10,306 bases of DNA from NCBI GenBank assembly GCA_002068815.1, contig MWAC01000079.1, positions 1-10,306 of the forward strand. The letters are read 5' to 3'. Shown in pieces: positions 1 to 6,029 of the stretch. Under the pieces are notes generated by a model. That model searched no databases. It worked only from the letters and a program-made list of their open reading frames with translations, and was not told the DNA's origin. Source of the stretch: Firmicutes bacterium ADurb.Bin467 (GTDB lineage Bacteria; Bacillota; Clostridia; Christensenellales; Aristaeellaceae). Each line of letters opens with the position of its first letter. Position 1 is the first letter of the stretch. Both the position numbers and the translations under genes were made by a program.

Positions 1-1133
1 CGGCGGGGCTGATCGCCGCCGTTTCGCTTGCCCGGAAGGGCCGGCGCGTCGCGCTTGTCGAGGCGCAGGGGCGAGTGGGGCGAAAGCTGCTCGCGACCGG
101 CAACGGCCGCTGCAACCTGACAAACGTCCGCGCGCGGCCGGAGGATTACTTCGGCGACCCGGCGCTCGTCCGGCCCGCGCTGGACGCGTTCCCGCCCCCG
201 GAGGTGCTGAACTTCTTCGCGGAGCTCGGCGTCCCGGCGCGCATCGACGAAGAGGGGCGCGCGTACCCGATGAGCAATCAGGCGTCGTCGGTGCTCGACG
301 CGCTTCGACTCGCCTTTTCGGAGGCGGGCGGCGAGGAGATCGCGGATTTCCGCGTCGCGGTGCTCACGAAGGAGCTCGTCGCGGAGGCCGAGGACAGGCG
401 GCGCGTCCGCGGGGGCTGCGCGCTCGCCGCGACCGGGGGATTGGCCGCGCCGAGCCTCGGGGCGGCCGACGCGCCGTTTCTCGCTTCGCTCGGCCACGCG
501 CTCCCGCGGCGGTTCCCGGCGCTCTCGCCGCTCGTCGCGGAGCCGATCCCGGCGCTGAAGGGGCTGCGCGCGCACGTCAAATTGTCGCTCGGCGATCGCG
601 CGGAGGTCGGGGAGATGCTGTTCACCGAGTACGGCGTGTCCGGCATCGCCGCGATGCAGCTCGCGCGGTTTGTCAAGCCCGGCGCGACGCTCTCGATCGA
701 CTTCCTCGCGGGGGACGGGCTCGACCTCGCGGCCCGCGCCCGCGCGCTCCCGGACAGGCGCATGGAGGACTTTTTGAACGGCATCGCGCCCCGGAGGATC
801 GGCCAGGTGATCGCCAAGGCCGCGGGGATACCGCTTCAAAAGGCCGCGCGGGAGCTGACCGATTCGGAGCTTCGCGCGCTCTCGGAGAACCTGACGGGCT
901 TCCGGCTTCCCGTGAAGGGCGCAAAGGGCTTCGAGCACGCGCAGGTCACCGCGGGCGGGCTGACTTCGAGGGACTTCGACCCGGAGACGCTCGAGTCCCG
1001 GCGCGTGCCGGGGCTGTTCGCCGCCGGGGAGCTGCTCGACGTGGACGGGCCCTGCGGCGGGTACAACCTGCAGTGGGCGTGGGCGAGCGGATTGCTCGCG
1101 GCGCGCTCGATCGATGAGAGGCTTCGTTCATGA
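1..1133 (+). CDS. NAD(P)/FAD-dependent oxidoreductase, HI0933 family (5' partial)
   Basis: Flavoprotein of the HI0933/YtfP family; the physiological substrate of the family is not established. The reading frame is open from position 3 through the left edge. It begins inside the N-terminal Rossmann fold (AGLIAAVSLARKGRRVALVE), so only about 10-15 residues, including most of the GxGxxG loop, are missing. The GTG at 75 is internal and not the start. Family hallmarks follow: the TGNGRCNLTN motif soon after the Rossmann strand, GRAYPMSNQASSV, GEMLFTEYGVSG, and the C-terminal FAD-contacting block AAGELLDVDG followed by GGYNLQWAWASG. The part in the window is about 376 residues, so the full protein would be near 390, a little short for a family usually of 400-420. 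The usual GSTGDG stretch after the ATGG motif is replaced by GAADAP. The stop overlaps the next gene's ATG (ATGA), suggesting translational coupling. The family call is firm; the reaction is unknown. Confidence 0.93.
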   Translation, partial: AGLIAAVSLARKGRRVALVEAQGRVGRKLLATGNGRCNLTNVRARPEDYFGDPALVRPALDAFPPPEVLNFFAELGVPARIDEEGRAYPMSNQASSVLDALRLAFSEAGGEEIADFRVAVLTKELVAEAEDRRRVRGGCALAATGGLAAPSLGAADAPFLASLGHALPRRFPALSPLVAEPIPALKGLRAHVKLSLGDRAEVGEMLFTEYGVSGIAAMQLARFVKPGATLSIDFLAGDGLDLAARARALPDRRMEDFLNGIAPRRIGQVIAKAAGIPLQKAARELTDSELRALSENLTGFRLPVKGAKGFEHAQVTAGGLTSRDFDPETLESRRVPGLFAAGELLDVDGPCGGYNLQWAWASGLLAARSIDERLRS

Positions 1134-2719
1134 CGGTGCGCATATCGCAATTGAAATTGCCGCTGGACTACGAAAAGACGCCCCTTGCCGCGCACGCGGC
1201 GAGGGCGCTTCGCTGCGCGGGGGAGGACATCATCTCGGTGGCGCTGCGCAGGAAATCGGTCGACGCGCGCGACAAGGCGGACATACGCTTCGTGCTGACG
1301 CTCGACGTCGAGCTCAGGCGCATGCCCCGCGCGCTCCCCGCGAACTGCGAAATCGCCGAACCGGACGCCCCGCGCGCGCTCCCGGCGCCGCGCGCGCTCG
1401 CGAGGCGCCCGGTCGTCGTGGGCCTCGGCCCGGCGGGGCTTTTCGCGGCGCTGACGCTCGCGAAGGCCGGGCTGCGTCCGGTCGTGCTCGAGCGCGGAAA
1501 GCCGGTCGACGAGCGCGCGCGGGACGTACGCGCGTTCTGGGCGGGCGGCGCGCTCGACCCGGAGAGCAACGTGCAGTTCGGCGAGGGCGGCGCGGGCGCG
1601 TTCTCGGACGGCAAGCTGAACACCGGCATCAAGGACGCGCGCTGCCGCGAGGTGCTGGAAGAGCTCTTCCGCGCCGGCGCGCCGGAGGAGATACTCTGCG
1701 AGGCCCGCCCGCACGTCGGGACGGACCGGCTGCCGGAGGTCGTCAAAAACCTCCGCGAGCGGATCGTCGCGCTCGGCGGCGACGTGCTGTTTGAGACGAA
1801 GCTGACCGGGCTCAAGGTCGAGGACGGCCACTTGCGAGGTGCAGTCGCGGAACGCGCGGGGGACAGGCTCGAGCTCGACGCCGACGACCTGATCCTCGCC
1901 GTCGGCCACAGCGCGCGCGACGTGTTCGAGATGCTCGCGGCGGCGGGCGTCCGGATGTCCCCGAAGCCGTTCTCGATCGGCGCGCGCATCGAGCACAGCC
2001 AGATATCGATCGACCGCGCGCAGTACGGGGGGAGCGCGGGCCACCCGGCGCTTCCGGCGGCGGACTACCGGTTGAGCGCGCAGCTCCCCGGCGGCCGTGC
2101 GGCGTACACGTTCTGCATGTGCCCGGGCGGGACCGTCGTCGCGGCGGCGTCGGAACAGGGCTCTGTCGTCACAAACGGCATGAGCCCGTTCGCCAGAGAC
2201 GGCAAAAACGCGAACAGCGCGCTGCTCGTGTCGGTCTCGCCCGCGGATTTCCCGGGGAGCGACGTGCTCGCGGGCGTGCGGTTCCAAAGGGAGTGGGAGA
2301 GGGCCGCGTTCGAGCTCGGCGGCGGGGATTTCCGAGCGCCCGCGCAATCGGTCGGGGATTTCCTCGCGGGGAGGCCGTCCTCGGGCGCGGGGGACGTCGA
2401 ACCGAGCTACCTGCCGGGCGTCAAATACGCGGACCTCTCGAAGTGCCTGCCGGACTACGCGGTTTCGGGCATGCGGCTGGCGATCGCGCTGTTCGACAGG
2501 CGGCTCAAGGGCTTCGCTTCGCCGGGCGCGATTTTGACCGGGCCGGAGACGCGCTCGAGTTCGCCGCTTCGCATCGAGCGGGACGCCGGGGGCGAGGCAT
2601 CATTGAAGGGATTGTACCCCTGCGGCGAGGGCGCGGGCTACGCAGGGGGGATACTGTCCGCCGCGGTCGACGGCATCCGCGCGGCGGAGGCGCTCATAAC
2701 GGATGGGGCAATTGTGTGA
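1130..2719 (+). CDS. FAD-dependent dehydrogenase, COG2509-type NAD(P)/FAD oxidoreductase
   Basis: A 529-residue flavoprotein of a widespread but biochemically uncharacterised family. The N-terminal domain (about residues 1-65) has the family look: RISQLKLPLDY near the start, then a KSVDARDK and LTLDVEL stretch. A Rossmann dinucleotide-binding motif GLGPAG lies at residues 98-103 and ends in VVLERG. Next come NVQFGEGGAGAFSDGKLNTG, the cysteine-bearing TFCMCPGG motif, NGMSPFARDGKNANSALLV, and the C-terminal FAD motif YPCGEGAGYAGGILSAAVDG. Each is recognisable for this family, and the length is normal. The ATG start overlaps the stop of the preceding flavoprotein gene, so the two are probably made together. 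The gene ends 76 bases before maf, with a promoter in between, so I read it as the last gene of its own unit, although no clear terminator separates it from the cell-wall operon. The paired cysteines of FCMC may have a redox role, but that is inference. Confidence 0.93.
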   Translation: MTVRISQLKLPLDYEKTPLAAHAARALRCAGEDIISVALRRKSVDARDKADIRFVLTLDVELRRMPRALPANCEIAEPDAPRALPAPRALARRPVVVGLGPAGLFAALTLAKAGLRPVVLERGKPVDERARDVRAFWAGGALDPESNVQFGEGGAGAFSDGKLNTGIKDARCREVLEELFRAGAPEEILCEARPHVGTDRLPEVVKNLRERIVALGGDVLFETKLTGLKVEDGHLRGAVAERAGDRLELDADDLILAVGHSARDVFEMLAAAGVRMSPKPFSIGARIEHSQISIDRAQYGGSAGHPALPAADYRLSAQLPGGRAAYTFCMCPGGTVVAAASEQGSVVTNGMSPFARDGKNANSALLVSVSPADFPGSDVLAGVRFQREWERAAFELGGGDFRAPAQSVGDFLAGRPSSGAGDVEPSYLPGVKYADLSKCLPDYAVSGMRLAIALFDRRLKGFASPGAILTGPETRSSSPLRIERDAGGEASLKGLYPCGEGAGYAGGILSAAVDGIRAAEALITDGAIV

Positions 2720-2746
2720 CAAAACGGGAACATAGAGGGAAATTGC

Positions 2747-2775
2747 TTTCCAACGACATGGTTGTATGCTATAAT
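2747..2775 (+). promoter_or_regulatory. Extended -10 sigma-A-type promoter for the maf-mre-mrdA-rodA operon
   Basis: In an AT-richer patch of the 76-base gap, a perfect TATAAT lies at 2770-2775, preceded by TG one base upstream (TGC-TATAAT, an extended -10). TTTCCA at 2747-2752 sits at 17-base spacing and matches four of six bases of the TTGACA -35 box. A start about 7 bases downstream, near 2782, would leave a leader of only about 14 bases before the ATG at 2796, but it would still include the GAGGGGG ribosome site. The perfect hexamer stands out against the GC-rich surroundings. No operator or riboswitch is evident in the gap. Confidence 0.72.
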
Positions 2776-2795
2776 ACCGCAAGGCACGAGGGGGA

Positions 2796-3314
2796 ATGTC
2801 CGGCATGGAGCAGCACTTTCGGCTGATCCTGGCCTCCGGTTCGCCGCGCCGGCACGAGCTTTTAAAGCGCATGGGATACGCGTTTGAGAGCTGCGCGCCG
2901 GACGTCGACGAGCGCGTCGAGGGGCCGGCCGAGGAGGTCGTCCGGGCGCTCGCGCAGCGGAAGGCGGGGAAGGCCGCCGAGGGGTATCCGTCCGGCGTCG
3001 TCGTCGCGTCCGACACGCTGGTGTCGCTGAACGGCCGCGCGCTCGGGAAGCCGATCGACGAAAAGGACGCGTTTTCGATGCTCCGCGCGCTGTCCGGAAA
3101 CGAGCACGAGGTGTTCACCGGCGTTTGCCTCATGGACGCCGCGACCGGCCGGGTGTCGATCGAGGTCGTGCGCACCGGCGTGCGCTTCCGCGCGCTCTCT
3201 GACGCCGAAAAAATCGACGGCTCCTATGAAAACGTGATGGGCTTTCCGGTCGACGACGTCGAGCGGATGCTCAAAGAATTTCTGAAGAAACAACCCGTTC
3301 GGGAGGGGCGCTGA
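2796..3314 (+). CDS. maf: Maf family nucleotide pyrophosphatase, internally shortened
   Basis: Maf proteins are cytosolic nucleoside-triphosphate pyrophosphatases (dTTP/UTP or modified nucleotides) linked to house-cleaning and septum inhibition. The N-terminal part is typical: SGSPRR at residues 14-19, SDT at 72-74, GKP at 84-86, then LSGNEHEVFTGVCL and VRFRALSDAE. The sequence then jumps straight to IDGSYENVMGFP (from residue 140), which corresponds to the GSYxxVVGLP end of the family. Compared with E. coli YhdE as I recall it, about 28 residues are absent without breaking the frame, including the whole YVxxGEPLDKAGAYGIQG block with its conserved Lys and Gln. Total length is 172, against about 190-200. 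The motifs resemble the YhdE subgroup. The start is uncertain: ATG 2796 lies very close to GAGGGGG (2788-2794), while ATG 2805 gives a start nearer the family norm (MEQHF) with 10-base spacing. It is the first gene of the operon and its stop overlaps mreB by one base. Activity is doubtful. Confidence 0.9.
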   Translation: MSGMEQHFRLILASGSPRRHELLKRMGYAFESCAPDVDERVEGPAEEVVRALAQRKAGKAAEGYPSGVVVASDTLVSLNGRALGKPIDEKDAFSMLRALSGNEHEVFTGVCLMDAATGRVSIEVVRTGVRFRALSDAEKIDGSYENVMGFPVDDVERMLKEFLKKQPVREGR

Positions 3315-4354
3315 TGGGCGTATTTTCATCCGGCGGCGTGGGAATCGACCTCGGTTCCGCGAACGTGACGATCTTTCTGGAGAACGAGGGCGTGGTGCTG
3401 CGCGAGCCGAGCTATGTGCTGTCGCTGTGCGAAAACCCGGAGCATGTGCTCGCGGTCGGTCGCGACGCGAGGCAGATGCTCGGCAGGACGCCCAGGCAGG
3501 CGGTGCTTCTCTCGCCGGTCATGGACGGCGCGGTCGGCGACCAGGAGCTCGCGTCTCTGCTCGTCCGGGCGCTGTCGGACAAGGCGATCGGCCGCAAGCG
3601 GGCGCTCGAGAGGACGCGCGTCGTCGTCTCGATGGCGCAGGGGACGACGAAGGTCGAGCGGCAGGCGCTCGAGGCCGCCGTCCGCGCGCTCGGCGCGAGA
3701 AAGGCGGCGCTGATCCGCTCGACGGTCGCCGCGGCGGTCGGCGCGGGCGTGCCGATCGCGGAGCCGAAGGGCGTGATGGTCGTCAACATCGGAGGCTCCA
3801 CGACCGAGGTCGCCGTGCTCTCGATCCACGGCGTCGTCGCGACGCGCTCGATGCGCACCGGCGGCATGGCGCTCGACGAGGCGATCATCCGCTACATACG
3901 CAACGAAAAGGGGCTGGTCATCGGCCAGCGCACGGCCGAGGATTTGAAGACCGACATAGGCTCCGCAAAGGACATGGGAGCCGAGAGCGCGCAGGACGTT
4001 CTTCTGCGCGGCCGCGATGCCAGAACCGGCAAGCCCGCGACAGTGTCCGTCTCGCCGCGGGAGGTCTATCGCGCGATTCTCCCGCCTTTGCAGATGCTCT
4101 TGGAGAACATCCGCGAGGCGTTCGAGAACACGCCGCCGGAACTCGCCGCGGACATACTCGAGCGCGGCATCTACCTCTCGGGCGGCGGCGCGCGGCTCGA
4201 GGGGCTCAGCGACCGGCTCTCGGGGCTTTTGAAACTCCCGGTACATATGGGCGAAGCGCCCGAGGACGACGTCGCCGCCGGCGCGGGCGCGGTCGCCTCC
4301 GACGAAAAGCTCGCCGCGAAACTTCTGCAGACCGGCTGCCTGATCGAACTGTAA
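3314..4354 (+). CDS. mreB: MreB-like rod-shape-determining actin homologue with altered active site
   Basis: Bacterial actin homologue that organises lateral wall synthesis under the membrane; 346 residues, normal length. MreB features include phosphate-1 IDLGSANVTIF (residues 11-21), LREPSYV, the AVGRDARQMLGRTP stretch, TKVERQALEAA, TEVAVLSIHGVVATRSMRTGG, DEAIIRYIR, IGQRTAEDLKTDIGSA, PPELAADILERGIYLSGGGARL (two joined motifs) and a closing AAGAGAVAS. Three nucleotide-site positions differ from canonical MreB: the IEEPMAAAIGAG motif reads IRSTVAAAVGAG (residues 134-145), losing both glutamates, and DIGGGTT reads NIGGSTT (158-164), losing the aspartate. These residues position the attacking water and the Mg-ATP in MreB. 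Slow or absent ATP hydrolysis is my inference. The ATG overlaps the maf stop (TGATG) and follows GGGAGGGG at 3301-3308. It heads mreC-mreD, where canonical mreB would be. It could be a paralogue, with another mreB elsewhere in the genome. Confidence 0.9.
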   Translation: MGVFSSGGVGIDLGSANVTIFLENEGVVLREPSYVLSLCENPEHVLAVGRDARQMLGRTPRQAVLLSPVMDGAVGDQELASLLVRALSDKAIGRKRALERTRVVVSMAQGTTKVERQALEAAVRALGARKAALIRSTVAAAVGAGVPIAEPKGVMVVNIGGSTTEVAVLSIHGVVATRSMRTGGMALDEAIIRYIRNEKGLVIGQRTAEDLKTDIGSAKDMGAESAQDVLLRGRDARTGKPATVSVSPREVYRAILPPLQMLLENIREAFENTPPELAADILERGIYLSGGGARLEGLSDRLSGLLKLPVHMGEAPEDDVAAGAGAVASDEKLAAKLLQTGCLIEL

Positions 4355-4367
4355 GGGGATTCGTCCA

Positions 4368-5471
4368 ATGGCAAAGAAACGCGGCGGGCGCGCCTATTCG
4401 AAGGCGCATGTGGAAAAACAGAGGCGAAACCGTGGAAGCGCCATACGCAGGGCGCTGTTTGTCGTCGCCGTGCTCGCGATCGTCGCGGCGGCGGTGTTTT
4501 TCCTTGTGCTCCGCACGGGTTCGAAGATCTCCGTCGGCGAAAACGCGATCGGCTCGGTGCTCTCGCCGGTGCAGAACGCGTTTAGCTCCGCGACGAAGTG
4601 GGTCCGCGATTTCTTTACCAACTGGCGCGAGTACGACGTCCTGAAGGAGAGCTACGACGACCTGTACCTCGAAAACCAGCAGCTGAGCCTGCAGTTGCAA
4701 AGCGCCGAGGAGGCGTCGCGCGAGAACGAGCGGCTGAAGGCGCTTCTCGACGCGAAGGACCGCTACGAGGCGCTCGACCCGCTCTACGCGAAGGTCATCG
4801 CGTGCGACCCCGGCCAGTGGTTCGACACGTTTTCGATCAACCGCGGCGAGAGCGAGGGCGTGAAGGTCGGCATGGCCGTCGTCACCGGCGACGGGCTGAT
4901 CGGCCGCGTCTACGAGGCCGGGCTCAACTACGCGAAGGTGCTGTGCATCATCGACTCCCGAAGCGCGGTCGCGACCCTCATCGAGCGCACGCGCGACAAC
5001 GGCGTGATGCGCGGCCAGATCACCGCGTCGTCGTCGACGCCGGAGTGCTATGTCTACTATCTCCCGAACATCTCGAACATCGTGCCCGGGGACAATTTGA
5101 TCACCTCCGGCACGGATTCCCTGTACCCGAAGGGGCTGCTCGTGGGAACCGTCACCGCCGTCAGCCGCAACGCGGGCCCCGAGGGGAACTACGTGCTCGT
5201 GCGCCCGGCGGCGGATTTCCAGCACATCGAGGAGGTGCTGATCCTGCGCACCGTCATCGAGACCGACGAGGAGCTCAACCCCGTCCCGTCGCCGCCGGCG
5301 AAGCCCGTCATCACGGCGACGCCCGACCCGGCCGCGCTGCTCGACGAAGCGGCGGACGTGGGCGACGAGGACGACGACATCTTCCACTACCCGTCGGCCA
5401 TGCCCGGCACCCAGGCATCCACCGCGCCGCTCGTGGAGGAGCTGCCGGAGGACAGCTGGGTGAACGGCTAG
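4368..5471 (+). CDS. mreC: Rod shape-determining protein MreC
   Basis: Bitopic membrane protein that scaffolds the elongation complex and activates PBP2; 367 residues. It has a strongly basic cytoplasmic N-terminus (11 Lys/Arg in the first 28 residues) and one transmembrane segment at about 29-48. A periplasm-facing coiled coil follows, roughly residues 80-125, starting near LKESYDDLYLENQQLSLQLQ and running to ENERLKALLDAK. The paired beta-domain core comes next: AKVIACDPGQWFDTFSINRGESEGV is typical when read as consecutive blocks, then VGMAVVTGDGLIGRV, VLCIIDSRSAVATLIERTRDNGV and NLITSGTDSLYPKGLLVGTV. After the core, from about residue 300, is a proline-rich and then acidic tail (GDEDDDI, EELPEDSW) of about 65 residues that is not part of the usual fold. 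AAGGGGA at 4353-4359 is a good ribosome site 8 bases before the ATG. The gap to mreB is 13 bases and mreD follows after 9. Confidence 0.95.
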   Translation: MAKKRGGRAYSKAHVEKQRRNRGSAIRRALFVVAVLAIVAAAVFFLVLRTGSKISVGENAIGSVLSPVQNAFSSATKWVRDFFTNWREYDVLKESYDDLYLENQQLSLQLQSAEEASRENERLKALLDAKDRYEALDPLYAKVIACDPGQWFDTFSINRGESEGVKVGMAVVTGDGLIGRVYEAGLNYAKVLCIIDSRSAVATLIERTRDNGVMRGQITASSSTPECYVYYLPNISNIVPGDNLITSGTDSLYPKGLLVGTVTAVSRNAGPEGNYVLVRPAADFQHIEEVLILRTVIETDEELNPVPSPPAKPVITATPDPAALLDEAADVGDEDDDIFHYPSAMPGTQASTAPLVEELPEDSWVNG

Positions 5472-5480
5472 GGGGTCGCC

Positions 5481-6029
5481 ATGCGCAGGAGATTCATGCC
5501 GGCGGCGCTGGTGCTCGCGGCGCTCATGATCGACACGGCGGTCGTGCCGTTCGTGCTCGCGAACCCGTTCATCGTATCGCTGACGCTTGTCACGGTGCTC
5601 GAGCTCGCGATCTACCTGGGCCGCATGCACGGCATGCTCTACGGGACGCTCGGCGGGCTCTTGCTCGACATCCTGGTCGGCTACCCGCTCGGGTTCAACA
5701 CGTTCCGGTTCATCATACTGGGCTTTCTCGCGGGAACCGTCGCGTATGAGCCGGTCGAGGAGCGCACGCGCAAGGCCGCGTCGAGGCTGTATCTCCGCCG
5801 GGCGCTGACGCTGTTCGCGGCCGTGCTCGCCTCCGAGATCGTCGTCTACGCCTACCAGTACTTCAACACGGCGCTCCTCAACGGCGTCTATTTTCGAAAC
5901 ATCGGCATTCGCACCGCGCTCTCGACGGCCCTGGGGATGCTCCTGGGGCCGATCGACGCTAGGCTCATACTCGGAAAGCCGAAGCCCTATCAGCGCACGT
6001 CCGCGAAGCGGGAGGTGAAGTCCTTTTGA
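5481..6029 (+). CDS. mreD: Rod shape-determining membrane protein MreD
   Basis: Small polytopic membrane protein of the elongation complex; 182 residues, close to the usual 160-180. Five to six hydrophobic segments can be seen at about 8-27, 30-47, 50-69, 73-89, 108-129 and 144-162. Typical MreD elements are the GRMHGMLYGTLGGLLLDIL stretch and GYPLGFNTF, followed by a basic cytoplasmic loop (EERTRKAASRLYLRRA). Identity rests on this topology, the GxxxGxLxGLLLD-like motif and the position directly after mreC; sequence conservation in the family is low. The ATG is 9 bases after the mreC stop and is preceded by a modest GGGGG ribosome site at 5471-5475. The 3' end contains the strong ribosome site of the next gene, and the stop TGA overlaps that gene's TTG start, so mreD and PBP2 translation are probably coupled. 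Confidence 0.9.
   Translation: MRRRFMPAALVLAALMIDTAVVPFVLANPFIVSLTLVTVLELAIYLGRMHGMLYGTLGGLLLDILVGYPLGFNTFRFIILGFLAGTVAYEPVEERTRKAASRLYLRRALTLFAAVLASEIVVYAYQYFNTALLNGVYFRNIGIRTALSTALGMLLGPIDARLILGKPKPYQRTSAKREVKSF
6011..6028 (+). promoter_or_regulatory. Ribosome binding site and TTG start of mrdA
   Basis: GGAGGTGA at 6011-6018 is a near-perfect Shine-Dalgarno sequence inside the mreD coding end. It is 7 bases upstream of TTG at 6026-6028. The TTG overlaps the mreD stop TGA (6027-6029). The next in-frame ATG is about 26 codons on, after the signal-anchor helix, so the TTG is the only start that keeps the membrane segment. Confidence 0.85.

Noticed and set aside
75..77. GTG as the start of the first flavoprotein gene
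   Set aside because: The frame continues upstream into a good Rossmann beta-alpha-beta segment, so the gene is cut by the window edge.
836..2347. A 503-codon minus-strand open frame opposite the two flavoprotein genes
   Set aside because: Arg/Ala/Glu-rich shadow of real genes with clear family motifs on the plus strand; spans two genes and has no motif of its own.
2720..2795. A riboswitch or terminator in the gap before maf
   Set aside because: Only 76 bases, mostly occupied by the promoter; I see no strong inverted repeat or T-run.
3314..4354. mreB as a pseudogene because of the altered active site
   Set aside because: Full length, open frame, good ribosome site and most structural motifs conserved; substitution without decay fits a retained protein better.
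3427..4644. Long plus-strand alternate-frame reading frames, such as this one inside mreB and mreC and others at 4598-5749, 7528-8610 and 8720-9925
   Set aside because: Arg/Gly/Ala-rich products typical of the shifted frame of GC-rich genes; no motifs and no ribosome sites in gene-like positions.
4206..5630. A 474-codon minus-strand open frame opposite mreC
   Set aside because: Same GC-driven shadow effect; low-complexity Arg/Asp/His composition.
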